From CADEDV01 sp048498035 (GTDB lineage Bacteria > Bacteroidota > Bacteroidia > Chitinophagales > Chitinophagaceae), in contig JBEHYT010000005.1 in the NCBI GenBank assembly GCA_048498035.1, forward strand, positions 124,001 to 188,000: a stretch of 64,000 bases of DNA. The letters are read 5' to 3'. A model generated the notes under the pieces. It saw nothing but the letters and a program-made list of their open reading frames with translations. It had not been told where the DNA came from and made no database searches. Below, piece after piece: positions 1 through 8,147 of this stretch. How positions within the stretch are numbered: position 1 is the first letter of the stretch; each line of letters begins with the position of its first letter. The position numbers were made by a program, and so were the translations under genes.

Positions 1-1303
1 TATTGGCTCCTTTCAATACCGCTTCATACAAGGTTTGAATATCGTATCCCCGCAATCCCTTGATATAGGCATCGGCAACAACCGAAGCGGAATTATTACC
101 CACCATAATGTTGCGATAGCCGGGGCTCGACCATTCCGGAAGCCATCCGCCTTCTTTGTAATCGTTAACCAGCCCTTCCTGCATTTCTTTATTGATGGAA
201 GGATAAAGCAGGTTTAACAGCGGGTACAATGCCCGGAACGTATCCCAAAATCCTGTTCCTGCAAAAAGATAACCCGGCATCACTTTGCCGTTGTACGGAC
301 TGTAATGAATTATTTTTCCCTGTGCATCTATTTCATAATGTTTCTGTGGAAACTGGAGCGTTCGGTAAAGGCATGAATAGAACGTGCGTAACTGGTCTGT
401 GGTGCCGCCCTCCACTTGTACCCTCGATACTTCACGGGTCCAGGCTTCTTTTGCTTTTGTTTTTGTTGTTTCAAAGCTGTCTGCTCCAATTTCTCTTTTT
501 AATGTGATATCTGCTTGTTCCCAACTGATAAAAGAAGAGGCCACTTTTACACTTACCTGTTGTCCGCGACTTGTTTTGAAACCGATCACGGCCCCGCTGT
601 GGCTGGCCGTCACTTCCAGTTGATCTTTTACAAGGGCTTTGTCCTGCCATGTATAGGTTGAAGTAAAAGGCTGATCGATATAAATAACAAAGTAATTTTT
701 AAAATTATCAGGTACGCCCTGCTTGTTGCGTGTGCTATACCCGATGATCTTGTGCTCTTCGGGAATTATGCGTACAAACGATCCGCCGTCTACCGCATCA
801 ATTACGATCCAGGCGCTATCTGTTTTCGGAAACGTGAAGCGGAAGGAAGCGGCGCGTTCCGTGGGCGCAATTTCAGTGGTTACATCATGGTCTGCCAGGT
901 AGGCGCTATAATAATAAGGGTGTGCAGTTTCTGCTTTATGCGAAAACCAACTGGCGCGGTCTGCTTCGCGAAAGCGGGGTTGTCCCACTTCCGGCATAAG
1001 CACAAATTGCCCGTAATCATTCATCCAGGGTGATGGTTGATGGGTTTCTTTAAATCCTACGATTTTTTCGGCATCATAGGTGTAGGCCCAGCCATCACCC
1101 ATTTTGCCGGTCTGCGGCGTCCACAGGTTCATGCCCCAGGGTAACCCAATTGCGGGGTAGGTATTTCCGTTAGACAGTTCATGGTTGGAAGCTGTACCCA
1201 TGAGCGGGTTGATATAATCTACGGGGTTGACAGCATCCTGTGCATACAGTGAGGCTGAAACGGACAGTAGAAGAAGATAGCTGGCCAGGAATTGTTTTTT
1301 CAT
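1..1303 (-). CDS. GH92 family alpha-mannosidase, N-terminal part (runs off left edge)
   Basis: The gene starts at an ATG at 1303 and is open through base 1, giving about 434 residues of a protein that is usually 700-770 long. A signal peptide ending near SLYAQ is followed by VDYINPLMGT and GNTYPAIGLPWGMN, the typical N-terminal motifs of glycoside hydrolase family 92. WMNDYGQF, GSFVRI and FWDTFRALYPLL (the acid/base region of the catalytic (alpha/alpha)6 domain) come later. GH92 enzymes are calcium-dependent exo-acting alpha-mannosidases of the periplasm or outer membrane. The start lies 1 bp after the stop of the upstream oxidoreductase gene, so the two are co-transcribed. Linkage specificity cannot be read, and the catalytic C-terminal residues are outside the window. 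Confidence 0.9.
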   Translation of the reverse strand, partial: MKKQFLASYLLLLSVSASLYAQDAVNPVDYINPLMGTASNHELSNGNTYPAIGLPWGMNLWTPQTGKMGDGWAYTYDAEKIVGFKETHQPSPWMNDYGQFVLMPEVGQPRFREADRASWFSHKAETAHPYYYSAYLADHDVTTEIAPTERAASFRFTFPKTDSAWIVIDAVDGGSFVRIIPEEHKIIGYSTRNKQGVPDNFKNYFVIYIDQPFTSTYTWQDKALVKDQLEVTASHSGAVIGFKTSRGQQVSVKVASSFISWEQADITLKREIGADSFETTKTKAKEAWTREVSRVQVEGGTTDQLRTFYSCLYRTLQFPQKHYEIDAQGKIIHYSPYNGKVMPGYLFAGTGFWDTFRALYPLLNLLYPSINKEMQEGLVNDYKEGGWLPEWSSPGYRNIMVGNNSASVVADAYIKGLRGYDIQTLYEAVLKGAN

Positions 1304-1304
1304 C

Positions 1305-3314
1305 TTATTTCTTTTTTACGGGAACCAGTAAAACGCCATCGGCGATCACGGTGCCATTTGCGCCTTTATTGCTTATTGTTACAGCTGTTTTGTTACCGGC
1401 GGGCAATTTAAACCGGCCCAAGTGCACCCATTCTCCATTTGTTTGGCCCAACACCGTTACCGCCGCCATTTGAATAGTGATTTCCTTTTTTTGAGTTCCA
1501 TTGTCCACTACGCAATGCAGGGTAGAAGAGGGATTGCTAACCTTTGGTAAAGCATAGGTATAAATATCGTATAAGCCCGATTTAGCAAGAGCAGGCCGGA
1601 AGATAACGGCTTTTGGTTTATCATTCACGGTGGAATAATAGGCTGTAGGTCCGTAAGTGCCGCCTTTTTTCACAGACCATTGTCCCTGCAGTTCCACATG
1701 CGCACTATCATCATTGTCTACAAGAATATCAGGCGTGCTGCCATCTGCCAGCGGATTTACGGTAAGAATATGTTGCATTTTCTTCACGTCCACGTCCTGC
1801 ACCGCCGTTTTACCGTCTACTGCAAGTGCAGCGGCAAGGCCGGAAGATTGACCGAGCACCATAAAAACCGGTTCCATGCGAATGGAACCATAACCGATAT
1901 GGCTCGCAGACAGGCACACGGGCACCAGCAGGTTGCGGCATTCTGATCGTTTGGGTGTTATGGCCCGGTAGGCAATTGGATAAGGACCCGCTCCACCCCG
2001 TTCTACATCACCTTCATTTTTCACCATTCCGTTCATCACCAGTCGCTGCGTGTTGTGGGAGTCCATTCCGTAGGCGGCCATTCCGATTCCATCTTCTACC
2101 ACTTCCTTTCGTTCGCAGTTGGCCTGTGTCATTACATATTCGCCCAGCATTCTTCGCGCTTCGCGTACATAGATCTGTGGTGTCCAGTTGTCATTGTCCT
2201 GGTATTCATCTTTAGGATAACCCCAATTGAGCATAAATTGACGTACAGAGTCCGGGATGCGTGGGTCATGCCCGATGAAATAGAGCAGGCCCTGGTTGTA
2301 GGTTTTCAGTTCCTGGTAAAATGCATCACGCGTGGCATAGTCGGCTTCCGGGTAATGCCAGTTTCTGCCAATCATATCGGTTGAAAATCCGCCTCCGTTG
2401 TTAATATCAGTTTTATGATTGGGCATCAGGTCAAATTTCAGGATCTCGCGGATATCATTTGGCGCGGTGAGCCGCGCGATATAACGTGGCAGTAGTTCAT
2501 ATTTCAGTGAGTCGTACCCGGCTGGCCGGGTGATGGGTATCCGGTTGGCGGGATCATCTGTGAGGCAGATGCGGAAATTATAAGCCTGCACATGCTTGTC
2601 GCCGCTGCCAATAGGCGCAAGGGCAGCATCGGAGATTCCCCACAGCAGTCCGCTGGAAGGAACGCCGGGTATCCTATAGGGATCTACGCCATCGGGAATT
2701 TGATTGCCATGTTGAGGTGTTGCAGGTGGTTGCACCTGTACACCATTGTAGCTTTCGCCGTACTGGCTGGATGATTCCCTTCCCACTGTAAAGCTTACAC
2801 CTGAACGCGCCATCAGGTCACCTTCATAGGTACAGTCAATAAAGATCTTTGCACGAATTACCACTGTAGCAGCCGGTTTTTTTGAAAGATCTTCCAGTTC
2901 AATGCTATGGATAATGCCGTCGCTGTGATCAGCTTTTACAATGCGGTGCTGGTATCGTACTTCCACACCTGCGGCGTGGATATAATCCAGGTAAACATTT
3001 TCGGCTACATGCGGCTCAAAGATCCACGCTTCAAATTGTCCGTACTGTTTTCCTACGCGACGGTAGAAGTCGAGACCCAGTCCTGTTACTGCATATTTAT
3101 TCCCGATATCTGTATAACCCAATCCGCCGGAAGTGAGTCCGCCCAGGTGTTTGCCGGGTTCCAGCAGTACTACCGATTTTCCCATTTTTTTTGCGGTGTA
3201 GGCTGCCATTACGCCGGCAGAAGTGCCGCCGTACACACATACATCGTATTGTTGTTGTGCTTTTGTTTTCCCGATCAGCAGGATGCACAGTGATGCAATT
3301 ACAATCCGTTTCAT
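1305..3314 (-). CDS. FAD-dependent oxidoreductase (FAD_oxidored family) with C-terminal xanthan-lyase/golvesin-like domain
   Basis: The protein has 669 residues with a signal peptide (ending KTKAQ) and an N-terminal Rossmann dinucleotide fold, DVCVYGGTSAGVMAA, followed by LEPGKHLGGLTSGGL. This is the FAD-binding signature of the PF12831-type flavoproteins found in Bacteroidota glycan loci. FIDCTYEGDLMARSGV and a C-terminal ARRMLGEYV / SIRMEPVFMVLGQSSG block are conserved in the family. Residues from about 530 form an extra beta-rich domain (VELQGQWSVKKGG) like the C-terminal module of xanthan lyases and golvesin. A homologue lies at 8148-9791 in the same cluster. It is predicted to be periplasmic and to oxidise a sugar or glycoside; the substrate is unknown. 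It sits 10 bp after the MFS gene in the same operon. Confidence 0.85.
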   Translation of the reverse strand: MKRIVIASLCILLIGKTKAQQQYDVCVYGGTSAGVMAAYTAKKMGKSVVLLEPGKHLGGLTSGGLGYTDIGNKYAVTGLGLDFYRRVGKQYGQFEAWIFEPHVAENVYLDYIHAAGVEVRYQHRIVKADHSDGIIHSIELEDLSKKPAATVVIRAKIFIDCTYEGDLMARSGVSFTVGRESSSQYGESYNGVQVQPPATPQHGNQIPDGVDPYRIPGVPSSGLLWGISDAALAPIGSGDKHVQAYNFRICLTDDPANRIPITRPAGYDSLKYELLPRYIARLTAPNDIREILKFDLMPNHKTDINNGGGFSTDMIGRNWHYPEADYATRDAFYQELKTYNQGLLYFIGHDPRIPDSVRQFMLNWGYPKDEYQDNDNWTPQIYVREARRMLGEYVMTQANCERKEVVEDGIGMAAYGMDSHNTQRLVMNGMVKNEGDVERGGAGPYPIAYRAITPKRSECRNLLVPVCLSASHIGYGSIRMEPVFMVLGQSSGLAAALAVDGKTAVQDVDVKKMQHILTVNPLADGSTPDILVDNDDSAHVELQGQWSVKKGGTYGPTAYYSTVNDKPKAVIFRPALAKSGLYDIYTYALPKVSNPSSTLHCVVDNGTQKKEITIQMAAVTVLGQTNGEWVHLGRFKLPAGNKTAVTISNKGANGTVIADGVLLVPVKKK

Positions 3315-3323
3315 GTTGTTGAT

Positions 3324-4550
3324 TTATTCGGTATAATCAAGGTCTTTTGAAAATGTTTCCTGCATGCCCCATACGGCAAAGAGCGCTACCAGCAGCGCCA
3401 GCGCTGCCACGATACCGCCCGATGAAAGAACGCCGTATTTTTTAGTGCAAAACAGGAATAACGGTGTAAAAAGGTTTACACTGCCGCGAACAAAATTTGG
3501 AACGGTGGTGGCTACAGTTGCGCGCAGGTTAGTGCCAAACTGCTCCGCAGCGATGGTGACAAAAAGCGCCCAGTATCCAATGGCAAATCCAAGAATACCG
3601 CAAAGAATGTAAAAGAGCAGCGTACCGCCGGCGGGCTGAAGCAGGTAAACAGAGGTAGCTGTTGCCGTCAGGAAAATAAACAGCAGTACCACTTTCTTCC
3701 GGCTTCGGAGCCATTGACTCAGCAGGCCGCTGGTCATATCACCTAAAGAGAGCCCAATGTACGAACACATTACTGCCTTGCCAGCCTGGATAGGTTCCGC
3801 CAGTCCGAGCGCTTTACCAAATTCAGGTGAAAACGTGATGAGGATGCCAATTACAAACCAGATGGGCAACCCAATCAGGATGCAACGCAGGTATTTTACC
3901 AGCCGTTTGCGGGAACTGAAAAGCATAAAGAAATTGCCTCTTTTCGTGGTCGTTTTTCGGACCGCTTCAAACACACCCGATTCAAACACGTTAAACCGCA
4001 ATACCAATAATGCTAGTCCAAGTCCGCCACCAATAAAGTACGCAATGCGCCAGTCGTAAATATCGGCAACGAAATATGCAAGTACCGCTCCCAGTACACC
4101 TACCGATGCAACGATGGCAGTGCCATAACCACGCGTTTCTTTCGGAAGAATTTCGGCAACCAGTGTAATACCGGCGCCCAGTTCTCCGGCCAGGCCAATA
4201 CCGGCGATAAAACGTAATGCTGAATACTGGTCCAGGTTGGTCACAAAACCATTGGCAATGTTGGCTAATGAATAAAGTATAATGGAGCCAAACAAAACCG
4301 AGAGTCGCCCGCGGCGATCACCCAGCACACCCCAGAAGATACCGCCAACCAGCATGCCTGCCATCTGGATATTGATCAGCATCACCCCTTTATTCAGCAG
4401 TTGATCTGCGGGAACGTGAAGTCCTTTAAGGCTGGGAACGCGAACAATGCTAAACAGGAGCAGGTCATATATATCTACAAAGTAACCAAGCGCAGCAACA
4501 ATTACAGGCAACGATAGCAGGGCGCGGAGGGAAGGTCTTGTATCTGTCAT
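3324..4550 (-). CDS. MFS transporter, sugar/sugar-acid type
   Basis: This 408-residue polytopic protein has about twelve hydrophobic segments. It begins LPVIVAALGYFVDIYDLLLF and carries the major-facilitator loop 2-3 motif as GVLGDRRGRLSVLFGSI (GxLxDRxGRR type). AGIGLAGELGAGITLVAEILP matches the sugar-phosphate and sialate permease branch. It would move a mono- or disaccharide product across the inner membrane. It lies between the SGNH hydrolase (upstream, 9 bp) and the FAD oxidoreductase (downstream, 9 bp), so it probably carries the end product of this locus. The substrate cannot be read from sequence. Confidence 0.87.
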   Translation of the reverse strand: MTDTRPSLRALLSLPVIVAALGYFVDIYDLLLFSIVRVPSLKGLHVPADQLLNKGVMLINIQMAGMLVGGIFWGVLGDRRGRLSVLFGSIILYSLANIANGFVTNLDQYSALRFIAGIGLAGELGAGITLVAEILPKETRGYGTAIVASVGVLGAVLAYFVADIYDWRIAYFIGGGLGLALLVLRFNVFESGVFEAVRKTTTKRGNFFMLFSSRKRLVKYLRCILIGLPIWFVIGILITFSPEFGKALGLAEPIQAGKAVMCSYIGLSLGDMTSGLLSQWLRSRKKVVLLFIFLTATATSVYLLQPAGGTLLFYILCGILGFAIGYWALFVTIAAEQFGTNLRATVATTVPNFVRGSVNLFTPLFLFCTKKYGVLSSGGIVAALALLVALFAVWGMQETFSKDLDYTE

Positions 4551-4559
4551 GATAATGAA

Positions 4560-5315
4560 TTACGATAAAAGTTTAGCGAGATAGGCAGGATAACTTTCTT
4601 TGTCGATAGATCCATCTCCTTTTGTAATACTATCCCCGAAGCACACTATTTTCCCCGTGGGAAGCTGGTGATATTGCACATATTGGCTCACAGCCAGCGC
4701 CAGGAAGCGATAGCCATCGCGGGTAGGATGTACACCATCCGTTTTCCCGGAATTGGCTTCATTACGGATAAGGCTTTCGGGATCAAGTCCAACCTTGCCC
4801 ACTTTTTCAAAAATGCTTCCAAGGTCCAGCAAGTCGGCCTTGCGGGCCGTGGCCACGTCCTGAATGATCTGGTTCACCTGCTTGCGACGTCCTTCAGCGC
4901 CTTCCGGCTGGAAAAATTCAGCGGGGTGGCGGGTGAGCAGATAAGGTTCGTAGAAGGGAAGAATTGTCATCATCAGCAAACGCGCGCCGCTGTCCTGAAT
5001 TTTTTCCGCCAGCCAAAGCAGGTTGCTCTTGTATTTATCGGGCGCTACATGTTTCCCATTGGCCATATCGTTAGTGCCCACCATCATGATCACCAGTTCC
5101 GGCTTATGTGCCAGGCAATCGGTGTCAATACGTTTAATAAGATTGGTAGTGGTATTACCGGCAATACCGGTATTGATCACCACAGGTGTTGTTGCAGTAG
5201 CAAGCCATGAAGAAGACTTCAATGGCGAGGGGGCAGCCAGCAGACGACTACCACCGGCCAGTCCCAATCCTGCAAGAATGGAACGCTGGATAAAATGTTT
5301 GCGGGATGTTGACAT
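4560..5315 (-). CDS. SGNH/GDSL hydrolase with circularly permuted motif order
   Basis: The protein has 251 residues with an N-terminal export signal (KHFIQRSILAGLGLAGG, Tat-like). All four SGNH blocks are present but rotated. Block II is NTGIAGNTT (about residues 47-55), block III GTNDM (about 79-83) and block V TDGVHPTRDGYRF (about 193-205). Block I with the nucleophile, KIVCFGDSITKGDGS, sits at residues 222-236, 15 residues before the C-terminus. In ordinary family members block I is at the N-terminus. Family enzymes are serine esterases that deacylate or deacetylate carbohydrates. It is the first gene of the second operon, directly behind the operator at 5330-5349. The motif order is seen; the function is inferred. 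Confidence 0.85.
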   Translation of the reverse strand: MSTSRKHFIQRSILAGLGLAGGSRLLAAPSPLKSSSWLATATTPVVINTGIAGNTTTNLIKRIDTDCLAHKPELVIMMVGTNDMANGKHVAPDKYKSNLLWLAEKIQDSGARLLMMTILPFYEPYLLTRHPAEFFQPEGAEGRRKQVNQIIQDVATARKADLLDLGSIFEKVGKVGLDPESLIRNEANSGKTDGVHPTRDGYRFLALAVSQYVQYHQLPTGKIVCFGDSITKGDGSIDKESYPAYLAKLLS

Positions 5316-5329
5316 ATTGATTTTTTTTG

Positions 5330-5349
5330 ATGCTAATTCGATTTAGTTC
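5330..5349. promoter_or_regulatory. Putative LacI-family operator upstream of the SGNH-MFS-oxidoreductase-GH92 operon
   Basis: The core TGCTAATTCGATTTAG matches the palindrome at 14919-14938 at 15 of 20 positions, including ten consecutive bases TGCTAATTCG and the central CG typical of LacI-family sites. It lies 15 bp upstream of the SGNH start codon and just downstream of the lacI terminator. It is therefore well placed to control the second operon. Confidence 0.6.
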
Positions 5350-5358
5350 TATTGTTTT

Positions 5359-5379
5359 AAAAAAAGGCGGATTTCCGCC
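5359..5379 (-). terminator. Rho-independent terminator of the susC-to-lacI operon
   Basis: On the minus strand the stem GGCGGA/TCCGCC with a 2-base loop is followed directly by a run of seven T. It begins 5 bp after the lacI stop codon and separates that operon from the SGNH operon. Confidence 0.75.
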
Positions 5380-5383
5380 GTCT

Positions 5384-6388
5384 TTATACGGAATCGCGGT
5401 AGATCATCCGGGTTGCCAATTGCAACTCCGTTGTTTTACTTTTTTCTGTAATGCCCATTTCTCCCATCAGTATCTGCACTGCTGCTTTGGCAATAGCCTG
5501 TATCGGCTGCTGAATTGCGGTGATGGTGGGAGTGCAGAAATTAAACAGTTCATTATCGTCAAAACAAACCACGGCCAGTTCCGACGGGATTTTAATATCC
5601 AGGTCTTTGATGGCCTGCAGCCCCGCAATACCCACATAGTTGGTGGCAAACAGCACGGCGTCCAGTTCCTGCGTCTGCAGAAATTCCCGGATAGCTTCTA
5701 CAGAAGCGTTCTTTGTAAAATTGTAGTTGAGTTTCAGCACCTGGCTTTTCTTCACCGGTATTTTATGTTTCCGCAACGTGTCTACATAGCCGCGCTCCCG
5801 GTCTTTCATTTGCACCAGGTCCATGTCCACTGTTACAAACCCGATCTTCTTGCGGCCATTGGTAAGCAGGTGCGTAACGCCCTGAACGATGCCTCCGTAG
5901 TTATCAGCCATTACATAGGGGCATTTTATTTTTCCAAAATAGCGGTCAATCTGTACTACGGGCAGGTTTTTCTTAACCAGGTCTGCCAGTCGTGTTGCCA
6001 TACCTGCATTAGGGGTAACGAGATAACCGTCTACCTGTTGTCGTTGCAACATGGTGATCAGTTCATCGGCTTTTTTATTTTGATTTTCCGTACTGCAATA
6101 AACCACTTGGTAATTATGCGCATTCAGCTCTTCCTCGATCGTTTTAGCCAGGTTGGAAAAGAAGTGGTTGCCAATATCTTCCACGATAAGGCCAATAATA
6201 CGTGTTTGGCCCGTGCGTAATGCAACTGCGATGTTATTGGGCTGGTACGACATTTCCCTCGCCACTTTCAGGATCTTGCTGGTCACTTCCTCGCTGATGC
6301 GCATCTCTTTTTCGCGGCCGTTCAAAACGAACGATACCGTGGTGGGAGATACGCCAACCATTTTGGCAAGTTCTTTTAATGAAATCAT
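5384..6388 (-). CDS. LacI family transcriptional regulator
   Basis: This 334-residue protein has an N-terminal LacI HTH (ISLKELAKMVGVSPTTVSFV, residues 2-21), the hinge region with SYQPNNIAVALRTG, and a periplasmic-binding-protein-like effector domain (IIGLIVEDIGNHFFS; GYLVTPNAG; FATNYVGIAG; VVCFDDNELFNF). Length and layout are complete. It is the last gene of the susC operon, 9 bp after the GxGYxYP gene, and is followed by a terminator. By position and by the two matching palindromes (5330-5349 and 14919-14938) it is the likely local repressor of both operons, released by a sugar. The effector is unknown. Confidence 0.92.
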   Translation of the reverse strand: MISLKELAKMVGVSPTTVSFVLNGREKEMRISEEVTSKILKVAREMSYQPNNIAVALRTGQTRIIGLIVEDIGNHFFSNLAKTIEEELNAHNYQVVYCSTENQNKKADELITMLQRQQVDGYLVTPNAGMATRLADLVKKNLPVVQIDRYFGKIKCPYVMADNYGGIVQGVTHLLTNGRKKIGFVTVDMDLVQMKDRERGYVDTLRKHKIPVKKSQVLKLNYNFTKNASVEAIREFLQTQELDAVLFATNYVGIAGLQAIKDLDIKIPSELAVVCFDDNELFNFCTPTITAIQQPIQAIAKAAVQILMGEMGITEKSKTTELQLATRMIYRDSV

Positions 6389-6397
6389 CGGTTCGGT

Positions 6398-8146
6398 TTA
6401 ATGCGTCAAATTTATGGTATGCAGGTCAGTTTGTGCTCCCGCGGCCCGGATTAATGCAGCAATCACCTGGTTTGTCTCCGTCCCGGAATATTTCATTCGA
6501 ATACGCCAGAGCAATTCTTCAACCGGAACAACAGAGTTGCCAGGTTGTAATGCTGCAACTGTCCAGGCCACGGGAGTTACACCCCGCTCACCTTTCCTTT
6601 CACCTTTTATAACATCTCGAAAAGTGCCATCGTCATTTTTTTCAAAGCGCGACCATGCATGTACGATCGTCCAGTTGAACCCTGTTGTATCAGCATTCAT
6701 ATATCCTGCAAGATCGCCAGGGTTGCCGGAGCCTTTTCGCTTCTGGTTTGCCCACAGCTGGTATTTTGCCGCTACCACGGGAATGGAAATACCCTGACTG
6801 TTCTTATACCAGCTTATTTTCCCATCGCCTCCATTATATGGCGAATATTGTACGGTAATTATGCCAGTGAGGTTGCTGATCTCTTCAACAAAGATGGCGC
6901 AGGCCTCACGGGCTTGCGGACTGTCTAATTTTTTGCAGATAATGCCCAGCACATGGGCGCCAATTTTATTCATACGCCGGTTTAAAATCCTGGCATAGGC
7001 ATGCAGGAGAGAATCCGGGTGTGGGCGTGATCTTCCAAACAGATCGGGGTATAAATAGCCTCCACCATATTCGACAAGAGAAATAGATGCCGGTTGTTCG
7101 GTGGCCAGTTTGCTGTACACATCCGGGCTTGCCATGGAAAGATTCGAAATGCAGGTGGTAAAGCTCATAGGGATTTTATCACGGGCCGGATTTTTCCAAT
7201 AATCGGTACTGCTCAAAAACTGGTTGCTGGTCCATTGCATATTATCACCATCACTCAGCACAAAGGATCTGAAGCGGCTGTTATCCGACCAATCGATCGA
7301 TTGCGGCTGGATGCTCTTGATTGTTGGCAATGCCTGTTTTGCCTGGATGCTTAGCATGGGGAGGTTCATGCAAAAATCACTAACTGTATTGATCATGCCC
7401 CATCTTGAGCACGGCGCGATATGGCTGAATTCATCGCCTTTGTTCCAGCCTACTACTGGCGATAATGGTTCCATCCATTCCAGCACATGTTCCAGTAAAC
7501 TATCTACACCGTAATAGACCATTGCGCGGTGCGCGATGGCATAATCGCGGTTGTTGCCGATGGCCGGGTTTACCAGCACCAGCAGGTGGCGATTAAGCTG
7601 GGTACGTATGCTGTCGAACCAACTAATGTTGGGAGCAACACCGGTAGCATCGGCCAGTTTGAGAAGTCCCATGGAGATGGCTTTCGGCTCCTGGCGCCGA
7701 TCGATCAATGCTGCATCTAAAAGACCTGCATAAACGGTGGCTACATTAACTGAATTACCCGTGCTCCCGGCATCATACAACACATAACCTTTTACGATAT
7801 TTTCCCGTTGATAGCGGGCGAGTAATTTCCACAGATCGATTGTCTTTCCCTTTTTTGCACCGGTACGCGCAAGCAGGGCATTGAAATAACCGGCATAATT
7901 TGGATTTGCATATTGGATCCAAATGCCTTCCTGGCTGCGTCCTTCATTAACGGCTCTCGCCGCAAGCCCCGATAGCGATTGTGCCAGGTTCATCGCTGCA
8001 ACATCACCGGGTGCCCCGGGATTGCAGGTAATGATTGTCCGCGGCGCTTTTTGCTCCGGCCACCAGTTGTCGATTTTTTCCTGCGCTGCCAGCGGCAGGC
8101 TTAGCAGCAGGAGCAATGTTGTTTTTATTTTTGAAACGCAGAACAT
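6398..8146 (-). CDS. GxGYxYP domain protein, putative glycoside hydrolase
   Basis: The chosen start is the ATG at 8146, which gives 582 residues with a clean signal peptide (KIKTTLLLLLSLPLAAQ). It leaves 1 bp between this gene and the stop of the upstream oxidoreductase gene, the same spacing as at 1304. A start 27 bp upstream would overlap that gene and spoil the signal peptide. The defining family motif is present as EYGGGYLYPDLFG at about residue 360, with a preceding VLSDGDNMQW block. Proteins of this family (PF14323 and its N-terminal partner PF16216) occur in Bacteroidota glycan loci and are classed as putative glycoside hydrolases. No activity can be assigned from sequence alone. Confidence 0.85.
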   Translation of the reverse strand: MFCVSKIKTTLLLLLSLPLAAQEKIDNWWPEQKAPRTIITCNPGAPGDVAAMNLAQSLSGLAARAVNEGRSQEGIWIQYANPNYAGYFNALLARTGAKKGKTIDLWKLLARYQRENIVKGYVLYDAGSTGNSVNVATVYAGLLDAALIDRRQEPKAISMGLLKLADATGVAPNISWFDSIRTQLNRHLLVLVNPAIGNNRDYAIAHRAMVYYGVDSLLEHVLEWMEPLSPVVGWNKGDEFSHIAPCSRWGMINTVSDFCMNLPMLSIQAKQALPTIKSIQPQSIDWSDNSRFRSFVLSDGDNMQWTSNQFLSSTDYWKNPARDKIPMSFTTCISNLSMASPDVYSKLATEQPASISLVEYGGGYLYPDLFGRSRPHPDSLLHAYARILNRRMNKIGAHVLGIICKKLDSPQAREACAIFVEEISNLTGIITVQYSPYNGGDGKISWYKNSQGISIPVVAAKYQLWANQKRKGSGNPGDLAGYMNADTTGFNWTIVHAWSRFEKNDDGTFRDVIKGERKGERGVTPVAWTVAALQPGNSVVPVEELLWRIRMKYSGTETNQVIAALIRAAGAQTDLHTINLTH

Positions 8147-8147
8147 A

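Noticed and set aside
5327..6220. 297-codon open frame on the plus strand opposite lacI
   Set aside because: It lies wholly opposite a clear LacI gene and its translation (many Cys, His and Phe) resembles no protein.
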